The notes: generated by a model not told the origin, from the sequence alone. DNA of 64,000 nucleotides from Choristoneura fumiferana (GCF_025370935.1 NC_133479.1:17963239-18027238), one strand, 5' to 3'; positions 22,583 to 31,720 are shown, counted from the first letter of the stretch. Numbers and translations are program-made.

Positions 22583-23899
22583 TTGTATATAATATTGTAT
22601 AAAAAAGGTTCCACCAAGACGTGCAGCAATTACCGGTTAATTGCTCTCATTTCCCATGCAAGCAAGATTCTACTGCACGTTCTGAACGAGCGCTTGAAGT
22701 CCTATTTAAGCAAAGAAATTGCTCCTGAACAAGCTGGTTTTGTTAAAGGGAAAGGAACCCGAGAGCAAATCCTGACAGTACGTCAAATTATAGAGAAAGC
22801 CCGGGAATTTAACAAGCCGACATACGTATGTTTTGTAGACTTTTCTAAAGCATTTGACTCGGTCAAATGGCCTAAACTCTGGAACACATTAACCGCAATG
22901 GGTGCTCCAAAACACTTAGTGCACCTTATCCGAAGACTGTATGAGGACGGTACGGCCTCGGTTCGAGCAGACGATATTCTTTCAGGCCACCTGCACCCCA
23001 GCGCCGGAGTCCGCCAGGGATGTATTATTTCTCCTCTTCTCTTTAATGTGTACACAGAACTCATAATGAGAATTACACTTGAAGAGTGGACTGATGGCAT
23101 TTCAATTGGTGGTTTGAAGATTTATAACCTAAGATATGCGGACGATACAACTCTGTTCGCTACTAGCCCTCGCCACATGGAAGAACTTCTCAGAAAAATG
23201 GAACGCGTCAGCCTCGACTTTGGACTTAAGATCAACCGTTGTAAGACAAAAATGATGATTGTCGATCGCATGAATAACAATTCACCAGAAATAGTACAAA
23301 TTGCGAATTGTGATGTGGTTCAATCGTACATTTATCTGGGAGCCTTAATCACGAATAGCGGTGGATGCGTCGACGAGGTGAAGAGACGTATGGCGATTGC
23401 TAGGTTTGCAATGGACAGGTTGAGGAAAATATGGAAGAGCCGTAACATTTATAGGTCAACAAAAATCCGACTTGTTCGAGCGCTCGTGTTCCCCATATTT
23501 CTCTACGCCGCAGAAACGTGGACGCTGCGTGAGGTGGAGCGAAGGAAGATAGACGCTCTAGATATGTGGTGCTGGAGGAAAATGCTGGGAGTTTCATGGA
23601 CTGAATTCCGTACCAATGAGTCCATACTCCAAGAACTCGGCATTAAACAGCGTCTATCGTCCATAGTGCAGTCTCGCATCCTTACTTTTTTCGGACATAT
23701 ATGTCGTAAAGAAGACGCAGCTATGGAGCGACTTGTGATCCAGGGGAAAGTCGAAGGCACTAGGCCACGAGGTAGATCGCCTATGAGATGGACAGACCAG
23801 GTCAAAGCAGCAATAGAGGGACCACTACACGCAAGCATAAGGAAGGCGGCTGTCAGGGAGGAATGGAGGCGTATTGTTAAGCTTGCTACCAGCACCTAG
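22583..23899 (+). CDS. LINE reverse transcriptase, 5'-truncated, 438 aa uninterrupted
   Basis: This is the C-terminal two thirds of a non-LTR retrotransposon ORF. The RT fingers start abruptly at about residue 5 (LYKKGSTKTCSNYRLIAL). Motif A VDFSKAFDSV is at 85-94, GVRQGCIISPLLFN at 142-155 and the catalytic YADD at 185-188 (23135-23146). The thumb has a YLGALI motif at 251-256. After the RT comes a conserved tail with TWTLREVERRKIDALDMWCW and a GRSPMRWTDQVKAAI motif before the stop. A (GAA)n-type microsatellite tail follows at 23935-23957. The endonuclease domain is absent, so this is a dead-on-arrival 5'-truncated insertion despite the clean frame; the lack of stops suggests it is young. 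The end style fits RTE/Proto2-like clades. The listed ATG is fortuitous. Confidence 0.9.
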   Translation: MYIILYKKGSTKTCSNYRLIALISHASKILLHVLNERLKSYLSKEIAPEQAGFVKGKGTREQILTVRQIIEKAREFNKPTYVCFVDFSKAFDSVKWPKLWNTLTAMGAPKHLVHLIRRLYEDGTASVRADDILSGHLHPSAGVRQGCIISPLLFNVYTELIMRITLEEWTDGISIGGLKIYNLRYADDTTLFATSPRHMEELLRKMERVSLDFGLKINRCKTKMMIVDRMNNNSPEIVQIANCDVVQSYIYLGALITNSGGCVDEVKRRMAIARFAMDRLRKIWKSRNIYRSTKIRLVRALVFPIFLYAAETWTLREVERRKIDALDMWCWRKMLGVSWTEFRTNESILQELGIKQRLSSIVQSRILTFFGHICRKEDAAMERLVIQGKVEGTRPRGRSPMRWTDQVKAAIEGPLHASIRKAAVREEWRRIVKLATST

Positions 23900-23934
23900 A
23901 AAATGATGACCACGACCACTCTGTCAAGAGTGAA

Positions 23935-23957
23935 ACGACGAAGAAGAAGAAGAAGAG
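23935..23957 (+). repeat. GAA microsatellite tail of the LINE
   Basis: CGACGAAGAAGAAGAAGAAG directly follows the 3' UTR of the RT ORF. Simple-repeat tails instead of poly-A are typical of RTE-type LINEs. Confidence 0.8.
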
Positions 23958-24061
23958 AATATTCTATATATTCGTTATAAATACATCGATATTATAAAGA
24001 TAAAAATTTATTAAGGTATGTCAGCTTTGGTAACTTTTGGTTTAGTTTTATAAATTATAAG

Positions 24062-24230
24062 AAAGAAAATGTTTATTCGGCAATGTAAATTAAATTATAG
24101 GTAACATCAGGTACAAAACTTAACGCTTAGTAAACTTATAGCTAGCCGAATGGGCCTGGCAGCTCAGCAATACTGAGGTACGGAACCACAGCGCTGATTT
24201 TCAGCTCCAGCCAAATAAAGGAATAAAAAA
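24062..24230 (-). repeat. 3'-tail fragment of a LINE/SINE
   Basis: GAAAGAAAATGTTTATTCGG at the left and CCACAGCGCTGATTTTCAGC at the right read as the inverted 3' UTR of a retroelement. Weak similarity to 13075-13235. Confidence 0.35.
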
Positions 24231-24284
24231 ATGGTACATGCCTATTTGACACCTTGAAAATATGTTATACATTATGTGCCGTCC

Positions 24285-24560
24285 GTGTAATTTATTGAAT
24301 CAGGCGTTCCTTTGTGGAGGTTCATATCGATGAACTAATTATTTTGCTCACCCGCAACTTTAAGCGATAGCTACTTCGATGCAATAAATGTGTGTTCATA
24401 TACCTCCTCCGCCTCAACACTGTAAAAACACACAAAATCCATACAAACCCAACTATTACCACTACCACACTACACCAACATGTTGCGAGCTCAAACAGAT
24501 TTCATCCACAGAGCAACACAACCGGTCACCATGCATCCAGATGTGAGACTTATCATCTGT
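24285..24560 (-). repeat. Hammerhead-family repeat, minus strand, near full length
   Basis: From the right: GGTTGTGTTGCTCTGTGGAT (decayed core, CTGTGGA in place of CTGAAGA), the GTGTGGTAGTGG region, GTTTTTACAGTGTTGAGGCG, AAAGTTGCGGGTGAGCAAAA, and the end ATGAACCTCCACAAAGGAAC then TGATTCAATAAAT. This gives the full extent of the family, about 270 bp. Confidence 0.7.
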
Positions 24561-25397
24561 CTAATATCCATCATGGTGAACGGTTGTGCTGCTCTGACAA
24601 TTATTATACAGAAATATGCATTGATATTAAAGTTTCTGTCTAGTACTGTTTTCAAGGCCAACATAAAATTGAGACATTTCGGGAAATATTGCTACAGATA
24701 TTGTCAAAGTTTTGCCATTTACGACAAGGCGTGCCTCGCCGCCCTTGTGTGCAAGGACTTATTAATATCTGCCCTTCGTTTAATTTGCCGAACTAAAAAT
24801 GCTATACTGTCTATAAAACATATTATTATTGTCTATCTAGTAGCCACCTTAATTTTATAAATTAAAGTAACAATAATTCAACAAAATTTCCCTTGTTCGT
24901 TACTTCCTTTGTTTCATTTGATTACAACTCCATTCAATTAAAAATGAATTGTCTCCCGGGAGGACAGGTTAAGACAACATAACCCTGCTATCCTCCAACT
25001 GTTTGATTAGACTTATCTAATTACATCCATTGTTCCCCACAGCCCTATTTCTCGTTCGAACCACTCTAGGGCTTCTCTGCGTCTCTTTCTAACGTAGACA
25101 ATGGGGATTGAGAGTTTGGGAAACATTGGAGAAATCGTGTAGGTAAGTTGCCTGAGAAGTGTTATTAGTTTTCTTTTGTGAGTAATTCCGATGGGGTTTT
25201 ATTTGTCATAATTGTAACTACGTTAATTAAATGTACCTTGTATTAAACTGCTCACAAACTCACTTTAAAGAATTCCGAAGAATTGCGAAACTGAAGTAGT
25301 AGTGGGCGGGGCACATTGCTCGCAGTACTGACGGCTTATTTTTTGCTTCTTCGTATCTTCGTATTTTTTGTTTGATTGATAAAAAAATACGTGTTCA

Positions 25398-25473
25398 ATA
25401 CTGTTTAATAATTTAACTAAAGAACTAATTAGATTTAACTAAGAAAATAGCCCATTCAAGGGATACAAACGTA
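25398..25473 (+). repeat. Direct repeat, left copy (76 bp)
   Basis: AATACTGTTTAATAATTTAA ... ATACAAACGTA is repeated with a handful of changes at 26621-26697. The two copies bracket the retroelement-like ORF and hammerhead-like sequence. Confidence 0.85.
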
Positions 25474-25904
25474 AGCCTATTTTTATAGATTAGATTAAAT
25501 TAGATTATTTATTAATTCAGTATAAAATTACATCATAATTTGTACATGTCAAAGTTACGAGAATTTATACTGAAATTGTAAAGAATACACAAAAGATTAA
25601 ATTAGAAAACAATTAAATGTCACAAAATGTAAAAAAAAACCTATATTATTGTACTTGCGCACAAAATTTTACTACAATCGATTGATAAATGAGCTCTGTA
25701 GAGAAAGCGATGAATGTTGTCAAAATTTAGTTGTGCTGAAAAATATTTAGAACTTATTTCCGTTGTAAATTAATGTAAAGTATTATTTATTAAGAAAATA
25801 TTAAGAAAATAAAAAATATCCATAAGACTAAAACTACTATTAAATTAAAATAACTAAAACTTTAATTAAAAAAGAGAGGTGGGCCTCTTACACCCCACAC
25901 TTCA

Positions 25905-25990
25905 GTCTACTCGTGATCGCGGCAACTGTAACGTTGCCGAAACGTCGAGGTAAATATTACTTGTGTAAATAGCGTGATAAGTCCCGTTTA
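25905..25990 (+). ncRNA. Hammerhead-like remnant of Penelope-element type
   Basis: TCGTGATCGC then stem GGCAAC-TGTAAC-GTTGCC, then GAAAC and GTC, followed by GAGGTAAATATTACTTGTG. The stem II/GAAAC/GTC half of a hammerhead is intact, with loopless stem III, but CUGANGA is degraded to GTGATCG. The sequence style matches hammerhead-bearing terminal regions known from Penelope-like retroelements. Confidence 0.4.
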
Positions 25991-26014
25991 TGATATTTTG
26001 ACTATGAGGTGGGC

Positions 26015-26474
26015 CTCTTGGCATGATGGCCATCACGCAGGCAGCATTCCCGCGTTGAGCTGCGAATAATGCGATTGAGATTCTTTGCGCGAGAAAGCTG
26101 CCGGCGCGAGGGTTCCCTGTTGCCTCCCTTAATCTATTGCTGAGCTGCCTGTGTAGCCCCAGCGCACCCTTACCCCAAAGACCTAGAGTCTCGACGCCGA
26201 AAGCAAAGAAATGATATTGGGCGCCGAGACAGCTATATTTTGTGACTTTGAGGCATTCCCGGGCGTCTGCCGCCGCCCCCGTACATTTGGTAGTTGCTGG
26301 TAGGTAGGACACCGCCAGGGTATCTGTACAGGTAGCGTCCCACACCAGCCCACGGCCAGTCTTACAGGGTATCAACGACATTCCGTCAGGACGCTTGCCA
26401 TCGTAAAATGTTAAAGTTTGAATAAAATAATAAAAAAGCAATAAAACAATTACAATTCGAAACAGGTTCTCCAC
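26015..26474 (-). pseudogene. Retroelement-associated ORF fragment, unknown family
   Basis: The minus-strand frame runs 25902-26474. Recognisable conserved-looking protein spans residues ~24-150: FYDGKRPDGMSLIPC, GRGLVWDATCTDTLAVSYL, FAFGVETLGLWG, and RLREATGNPRAGSFLAQRIS followed by RGNAA. The RPDG...LVWDAT spacing recalls PD-(D/E)xK nuclease-like cores, and blocks of this style recur as multicopy ORFs in arthropod genomes; both points are inference from memory. The frame's C-terminus runs into the hammerhead-like region and is probably not coding. No N-terminal partner domain was found, so it is treated as a fragment. Confidence 0.45.
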
Positions 26475-26620
26475 TCGGGATCGTCATAGTTGTATGCATA
26501 AAAAATAAAAATAAAATTACAATAATAATGTCACTACCAGGGGATCATCAAATTAAAATACATAAAATATTTTAGAGAATAATAAATGTCGAGTAAAAAC
26601 TGAAAATAAGAATCAAATCA

Positions 26621-26697
26621 AATACTGTTTTATAATTTAACTAAAGAACTAATTAGATTTAACTTAGAAAATAGCCCATTCAAGAGATACAAACGTA
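26621..26697 (+). repeat. Direct repeat, right copy (77 bp)
   Basis: Partner of 25398-25473 in the same orientation. The intervening 1.15 kb therefore looks like an inserted or tandemly duplicated unit. Confidence 0.85.
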
Positions 26698-26939
26698 CAA
26701 AACCTTATTATAGATGGAAGAAGATAGATTGCGAAACCCTAGTTAGCCTTTGAACGGAACCGTAAAAAGCGACTAAATATCCCTAGCTAAATTTAACCTT
26801 TTGATTTCTTTTCAGCCTTTAGACTACATAAAAGAATAGTTAATGAAAGCCATTAAATTAATTTGGATGATTGAGTTTCCTTGTATCAATATTTAAAGAT
26901 TTCCTGGTCGTGTTCCGCATCGTACCGTGAATGGTAGTT

Positions 26940-27190
26940 ATTCATTTTTTTCTTATTTTTTTTATATTATTAACCAACTTCAAAAAGGAGGAGGTTCCCA
27001 ATTCGAGTGTATGTTTTTTTTGTATGTTTGTTACGCGATAACTCCCGTGAGCCGAATTTAAAAATTCTTTTTTAGTTCTAAAGGACATACTTTCGAGGTG
27101 GTCCCATTGGCACCAAGTCAGGATCTGATGATGGGATCTTAGAGAAAAAAACCGGCCAAGAGCGTGTCGAACACGCTCAAAATAGGGTGC
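26940..27190 (-). repeat. Dispersed repeat (TTCAAAAAGGAGGAGG type)
   Basis: CCAACTTCAAAAAGGAGGAGG then TTACGCGATAACTCCCGTGA and GTGGTCCCATTGGCACCAAG. This is non-coding and common in lepidopteran genomes by style. A related but diverged piece lies at 31185-31480 (GAACCGACTTCATAAACCTT). Confidence 0.45.
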
Positions 27191-27945
27191 CGTAGCCATT
27201 ACGAAAATATTAAGTAATATTTTTCTAAGGATTTCGTATTTTATACGAAATCTTTTTAGTTTAGGTATATTTATACCTTAGGCTGCTATTTACTCTTAAA
27301 CTACTAATAATTCTCAAGCAAACTTAGCCGTTATAGTTTTCCTTGTAAGTTTGATATACTTACTACCATTGGGATTTTTTTCAAATTTTTCCACCCACCG
27401 GTTTAGATTTTAGACGGGGGGGGGGCCTATTTTTATGAAAATTTGCACTTTAAAGTTGAATACTTCGCAAACAAATCACTGAATCGTAAAATCGTTTTAG
27501 CAAACCCCTAATGGTTTTAAGAGACCTATCTAACAATACCCCACACTATAGGCTTGGATGAGATAAATAAAACACCCCCACTTTACGTCTATGGGAGGAA
27601 CCCTAAAAATTTTTTTTTGTACTATTTTGTCGGCATAGTTTATATATATATCCGTGCAAAATAACAGCTTTCTAGCATTGAAAGAAAAGAAAGAAAGAAA
27701 GAAATATTTTATTCGGACCTCGCACATTACATAAAAAGCATAATTGAAATACATTAAAAAATAAAAAGTAAAATAAAAAGAAAAAACAACAATAATATTA
27801 AAATAAAAAGAAGTATTATGCATAATATGCGAGATCGCGAAAGATTGATAGTCCCTGAGCAAAGCCGCGGACGGACAGACAGACAGACATGGCGAAACTA
27901 TAAGGGTTCCGTTATTGCCATTTTGGCTCCGGAACCCTAAAAATA
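27155..27945 (-). repeat. Dispersed repeat with GGAACCCT ends, minus copy
   Basis: Inverse of 21705-22350: GCCAAGAGCGTGTCGAACAC, CACTTTACGTCTATGGGAGG, TTTGTCGGCATAGTTTATAT, and the end TTCCGTTATTGCCATTTTGG. Split by a nested insertion at 27684-27846. Confidence 0.75.
27684..27846 (-). mobile_element. Nested short retroelement with (TTTC)n tail
   Basis: GAAAGAAAGAAAGAAATATT at the left is the tail. The insertion sits between CTAGCATTGA and GATTGATAGTCC of the host repeat, with ATTGA duplicated on both sides. Comparison with 21805-21825 gives the empty site. Confidence 0.75.
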
Positions 27946-28406
27946 TAGCGATTTTGTCATTTTTAACATTAAGTCAAGTATTTACATTTAGAAAGTATCA
28001 TTTGGTGAACTGGACCCTGATAAAAAAGAGCGTAGGTACCAGTATTCCGTTATAAAATGATATAACTGTTACGGCAGTGGGTTAGGTGGTAAACTTTGAT
28101 CGTGCTTTTCGACCCATTGGAGGCGTTTTCAGTAGGCTGGAATACGGTTTCAGGCCGTTTCAGAGGATGCTCTATCACATATTAGTTTATCAAAATTTCA
28201 CCCAAGTTACCGTTGTTTTCAGGCGCCTGAAACATGTTTTCAGTCCGTTTCAGGCCACCCTCTATCCGATTACGCCATAACCTGAAAACCCGTTTTCAGG
28301 CGTTTTCAGGACCCCTTATGGGCCTCTGAAGTACATTTCAGTATATGGCGAAATTTTCCATAGGAGTGAAAGAGATAGCACGATTAGAAAGAGACAGCTA
28401 TACTGA

Positions 28407-28595
28407 GAACATTCGAGAAGGTGTGTGACAAGGATAGCCTATATATGTGAGAGAAACAGACTGATGATCCTGTTTCCGGAATATTCTAGTAACTGTGTGA
28501 GAGAGATAGCACATGAAAGAGACAGACACTCTACTCGTTTCCGGAACATTCGAGATGTAGGTATGACGTCCTAGCTGGACTGTTCTCGAACTTTG
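28407..28595 (+). promoter_or_regulatory. Four heat-shock-element-like arrays in 5' LTR
   Basis: GAACATTCGAGAA (28407-28419), TTCCGGAATATTC (28474-28486) and TTCCGGAACATTC (28539-28551) are each a perfect three-unit alternation of nGAAn/nTTCn, the HSF binding pattern. TTCTCGAACTTTG (28583-28595) fits except its last base. The last array lies about 20 bp upstream of the TATA box, a promoter-proximal layout typical of insect heat-shock genes. HSF binding is inference. Confidence 0.75.
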
Positions 28596-28614
28596 TGGAC
28601 CGATTCACCGGGGG

Positions 28615-28621
28615 TATATAA
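28615..28621 (+). promoter_or_regulatory. TATA box of 5' LTR
   Basis: TATATAA preceded by a G run and followed by GCCGGGTGAGG. Transcription would start about 25-30 bp downstream, near GAGGACAGTTTCG. Confidence 0.75.
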
Positions 28622-28845
28622 GCCGGGTGAGGTTGCGGCGGAGGACAGTTTCGAATGCGATACCGAGCGATAAACATCGAAGAGAATCAAAGCGACTTGT
28701 AAGTGAGTTTTTGAGTGCGAAATTACTGTGAACTGTTTTTAAGTGTTTTGTAAAGTTAAGTAATAGTGTGAAAATAAATCCTACTCTTATTCATCGGTGT
28801 TAAAAGTGCTTTTCAATCACGAACCCACCCCACGAACGTAACATT

Positions 28846-28862
28846 TGGTGTCAGAAGTGGGA
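28846..28862 (+). promoter_or_regulatory. Probable tRNA primer binding site
   Basis: TGGTGTCAGAAGTGGGA begins 2 nt after the 5' LTR. Position and TGG start fit a minus-strand primer site. The tRNA is not assigned. Confidence 0.6.
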
Positions 28863-28868
28863 TTGAAA

Positions 28869-29063
28869 ATGCCGCTTACTCCGCGAGAACAAGAGAAGGG
28901 GATGGCTGAGGTCCAGGATAAAATTGTGGCAGTTGACATTAAAGTCAAAAATTACGAAACGCGCCTCAATGGGTTTTACGAAAAGGTAGAAGGCCTCGAG
29001 AATCGCCTCCAGAAGTTGGAGAATAAAGTGGCCAACGGCGCTACAATTTTTCGGGCACAATAG
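28869..29063 (+). CDS. Gag N-terminal ORF, coiled-coil-like (64 aa)
   Basis: Starts MPLTPREQEKGMAEVQDKIV and has heptad-like spacing (VEGLENRLQKLENKV), likely a gag oligomerisation helix. It stops at 29063. The downstream frame upstream of ATG 29141 is open back to about 29045 and reads a plausible continuation (GGEKLKLPPFDGTSSWAVYK). The two parts therefore look like one gag separated by a frameshift at a T5 run near 29047-29051. Whether this is a mutation, a sequence error or programmed shifting cannot be decided here. Confidence 0.6.
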   Translation: MPLTPREQEKGMAEVQDKIVAVDIKVKNYETRLNGFYEKVEGLENRLQKLENKVANGATIFRAQ

Positions 29064-29140
29064 CCACAGGAGGGGAAAAGTTAAAGTTACCACCATTTGA
29101 TGGGACCTCTTCATGGGCCGTATACAAGCTCCAATTCGAG

Positions 29141-30382
29141 ATGGTTGCTGAAACGAACGGCTGGACTGACAAACAAGCTCTAGCTGCCCTCGTGTTGGGA
29201 CTGTGTGGTAAAGCTTTGATTGTATTAGACATCATGGCGATGGCGGGAACTGAGGTGACTTTGGAGCGACTTATGGATTTCCTAGAGTCGCGTTATGGTG
29301 ACTCCCATCTGGAACCTGTTTATAGAGCTCAGTTGAAAGACAGGGTGCAGCTAGATGGCGAGAGCCTGCAGCAATGGAGCCTGGAAATTGAGAGGCTGGT
29401 CAGAAAGGCTTACTTGTCATTACCATCTGTAGTAGAGATTATGCTAGTGCAATCATTCATAGATGGGATTCGAGACTTTGAAGTGAGGGCTGCTGTACGA
29501 CTGGGTCATCACAGGACCTTAAAGGATGCTCTAGCGCACGCATTGGAAGTAGAGGCCGTACGCAGCGATGCTAGTTCTTACCGCATTCCAACGGCGACGG
29601 ATAAAGTGAAACTTCGAAGCGGGCCTACGTGTTATGCGTGTGGGGAAATAGGGCACAGGAGGTTGTGGTGTCCTAAGCGAGAGCCTCGGAGTGTTGAAGC
29701 TGGGCGCAATGGATCGAGATCAGCAGAGATCCAAGTGGAGACAGATAAAGTGAAACTCCGACGGGGACTTATGTGTTATGCATGTGGAGAGAGAGGGCAT
29801 ATGAGATTTGCGTGCCCTAAGAGAGATGCTCAGAGTAATATGGAAAATTGGCGCAAAGAATCTAGAGCAGCGGATGTAGTAACGAGCGCCGCGGCAAGAC
29901 AGCGGCAGGAAAACGCAGATGTTTTATCCAGAAGGCCATGTAATTCTGACATGAGGCACGAGAGAAAAGAACACGCTTATGTGAAGCTGCTAAGAACAGA
30001 CACCATTAGTCCGAAATGGTGCGGGAAAGCGATTAAAGAAGTACATCACCGTAGCGATATCAAGCCCATTCTGAGTTGGAAGAAATCTAAAACAAAAACT
30101 CAATGCGACAGGAAAATGGATCACGTAGAGTTTGAAGAAGGCTCACTCGTCTGGCTTTGTAACCCAGTAAGACGTAAAAGGAAGTCTCCGAAATTATCAC
30201 CGAGTTGGGCAGTACCGTTCAGGGTAGTCACTAGGATCAACGACGTCACATACCGGATACAGCGTAACGCGCGTAGCCCCTGTAAGATTGTTCATGTTGA
30301 TCGGTTGGCCAAATACCATGGATCTAATGATGCTCGGGACGAGCATGTCTTAGGAGGGGGCAGTGTTACGGCGGTGGGTTAG
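29141..30382 (+). CDS. Gag with two zinc knuckles fused to RNase H/integrase remnants (413 aa)
   Basis: The Gag capsid-like region is 1-140. Two CCHC knuckles (C164-C167-H172-C177 and C212-C215-H220-C225) lie inside a tandem-duplicated block sharing TDKVKLR and CYACGE.GH, about 144 bp apart. NADVLSRRPC at 258-267 is the characteristic end of a Gypsy RNase H domain. Residues 328-394 (EEGSLVWL ... FRVVTRINDVTYRIQ ... IVHVDRLAKYH) match the C-terminal module of Gypsy integrases. Everything between is missing, so the ORF records internal deletions that joined gag to the end of pol in frame. The stop codon lies inside the 3' LTR (30380-30382). It cannot support its own retrotransposition but could supply or mimic Gag. 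Confidence 0.85.
   Translation: MVAETNGWTDKQALAALVLGLCGKALIVLDIMAMAGTEVTLERLMDFLESRYGDSHLEPVYRAQLKDRVQLDGESLQQWSLEIERLVRKAYLSLPSVVEIMLVQSFIDGIRDFEVRAAVRLGHHRTLKDALAHALEVEAVRSDASSYRIPTATDKVKLRSGPTCYACGEIGHRRLWCPKREPRSVEAGRNGSRSAEIQVETDKVKLRRGLMCYACGERGHMRFACPKRDAQSNMENWRKESRAADVVTSAAARQRQENADVLSRRPCNSDMRHERKEHAYVKLLRTDTISPKWCGKAIKEVHHRSDIKPILSWKKSKTKTQCDRKMDHVEFEEGSLVWLCNPVRRKRKSPKLSPSWAVPFRVVTRINDVTYRIQRNARSPCKIVHVDRLAKYHGSNDARDEHVLGGGSVTAVG
30350..30363 (+). promoter_or_regulatory. Polypurine tract
   Basis: TTAGGAGGGGGCAG immediately precedes the 3' LTR; expected plus-strand primer. Confidence 0.7.
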
Positions 30383-31138
30383 GTGGAAACTTTGATCGTG
30401 CTTTTCGACCCATTGGAGGCGTTTTCAGTAGGCTGGAATACGGTTTCAGGCCGTTTCAGAGGGTGCTCTATCACATATTAGTTTATCAAAATTTCACCCA
30501 AGTTACCGTTGTTTTCAGGCGCCTGAAACATGTTTCAGTCCGTTTCAGGCCACCCTCTATCCGATTACGCCATAACCTGAAAACCCGTTTTCAGGCGTTT
30601 TCAGGACCCCTTATGGGCCTCTGAAGTACATTTCAGTATATGGCGAAATTTTCCATAGGAGTGAAAGAGATAGCACGATTAGAAAGAGACAGCTATACTG
30701 AGAACATTCGAGAAGGTGTGTGACAAGGATAGCCTATATGTGTGAGAGAAACAGACTGATGATCCTGTTTCCGGAATATTCTAGTAACTGTGTGAGAGAG
30801 ATAGCACATGAAAGAGACAGACACTCTACTCGTTTCCGGAACATTCGAGATGTAGGTATGACGTCCTAGCTGGACTGTTCTCGAACTTTGTGGACCGATT
30901 CACCGGGGGTATAAAAGCCGGGTGAGGTTGCGGCGGAGGACAGTTTCGAATGCGATACCGAGCGATAAACATCGAAGAGAATCAAAGCGACTTGTAAGTG
31001 AGTTTTTGAGTGCGAAATTACTGTGAACTGTTTTTAAGTGTTTTGTAAAGTTAAGTAATAGTGTGAAAATAAATCCTACTCTTATTCATCGGTGTTAAAA
31101 GTGCTTTTCAATCACGAACCCACCCCACGAACGTAACA
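30364..31138 (+). repeat. 3' LTR (775 bp)
   Basis: Same layout as the 5' LTR. The TATA box is TATAAAA (30910-30916) instead of TATATAA. The consensus splice donor CTT|GTAAGTG has its GT at 30994-30995, about 50 nt after the expected start site. The next acceptor downstream in the same strand is that of exon B at 31921. Confidence 0.95.
30702..30890 (+). promoter_or_regulatory. Four heat-shock-element-like arrays in 3' LTR
   Basis: GAACATTCGAGAA at 30702-30714, TTCCGGAATATTC at 30769-30781, TTCCGGAACATTC at 30834-30846, and TTCTCGAACTTTG at 30878-30890. All are identical to the 5' LTR set. The arrays read toward cyclase exon B. Confidence 0.75.
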
Positions 31139-31485
31139 TAACTATACTGTGTTTGAGCGCACTTTGGCTACAAATCACAAAAAAGTATGAAAAAATTTTT
31201 TTAAAAAAATGGAACCGACTTCATAAACCTTGAAAAAATTTCTACTAGTTTGAAATCGGTGCCTCAGCACGAGCCAGCAGGAGTGATTGAAGCATGTATG
31301 TATAGTATGTATGGAGGTGAGGTAGACGACTATAGTTCCACTACTGCTTTTTTTTTAACACCGTAGATTTGCTATTTGAAGAAATGGATCGCCAATGCGG
31401 ATCGTAATTGTTTTTTGGAATGGTACATATGGGGTGTCGAAAATAAAAAAAAAAATGCTAAAAACTGACCTAATGGTTTAATCTA

Positions 31486-31720
31486 TGGCCAGTCAAGAAG
31501 AGAGTCGTGGGTTCGAGTCTGGGCTTTCACAGAGAACCTTACTTAAACTTAGAGAAGTTTTTCGGAATGTATGTGCGATATTACATTTGAAATTCAATAT
31601 GAGATCTAGAGTGAAGGAGAATCTCGTGAGGAAACCAGATGAACCAGAGTTCAATGATTTGTGTGAAATGTCACACTGGGCCCACGTGAAAACTAGAGTC
31701 TGCTGTGAAACGTATAGGGC
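31486..31720 (+). repeat. Decayed tRNA-headed SINE
   Basis: The order GTGGGTTCGAGTCTGGGCTT (B-box region), GTGCGATATTACATTTGAAAT, AATCTCGTGAGGAAACC and CACACTGGGCCCACGTG follows the body of 33925-34229 with many changes. Confidence 0.65.

Larger units (their letters stand above)
28067..28843 (+). repeat. 5' LTR (777 bp)
   Basis: TG...CA ends. U3 begins with a cluster of TTTCAG/CTGAAA motifs (11 between 28125 and 28342), then HSE-like arrays, then TATATAA at 28615. A GTAAGTGAG donor-like site is at 28699. Differences from the 3' LTR are a few substitutions and two 1-bp indels. Confidence 0.95.
28067..31138 (+). mobile_element. 3072-bp non-autonomous Ty3/Gypsy-derived LTR retrotransposon
   Basis: The LTRs are TGTTACGGC...CGTAACA (28067-28843 and 30364-31138) and the 4-bp target duplication is TAAC (28063-28066, 31139-31142). 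The internal region is only 1520 bp. It encodes a short coiled-coil-like ORF, a gag with two zinc knuckles, and, fused in frame, scraps of the RNase H end and integrase C-terminus. Protease, RT, most of RNase H and the integrase core are deleted. The LTRs differ at only a few positions, so insertion is recent. It lies in sense orientation inside the cyclase-like gene's first visible intron, ending 783 bp before exon B. Confidence 0.95.

Noticed and set aside
22783..23895. Minus-strand ORFs (22783-23100, 23503-23895) under the LINE RT
   Set aside because: Antisense shadows of the RT frame with no independent motif.
24480..24860. 126-aa + ORF
   Set aside because: Starts inside the hammerhead-family repeat and continues in AT-rich sequence; no splice context or motif.
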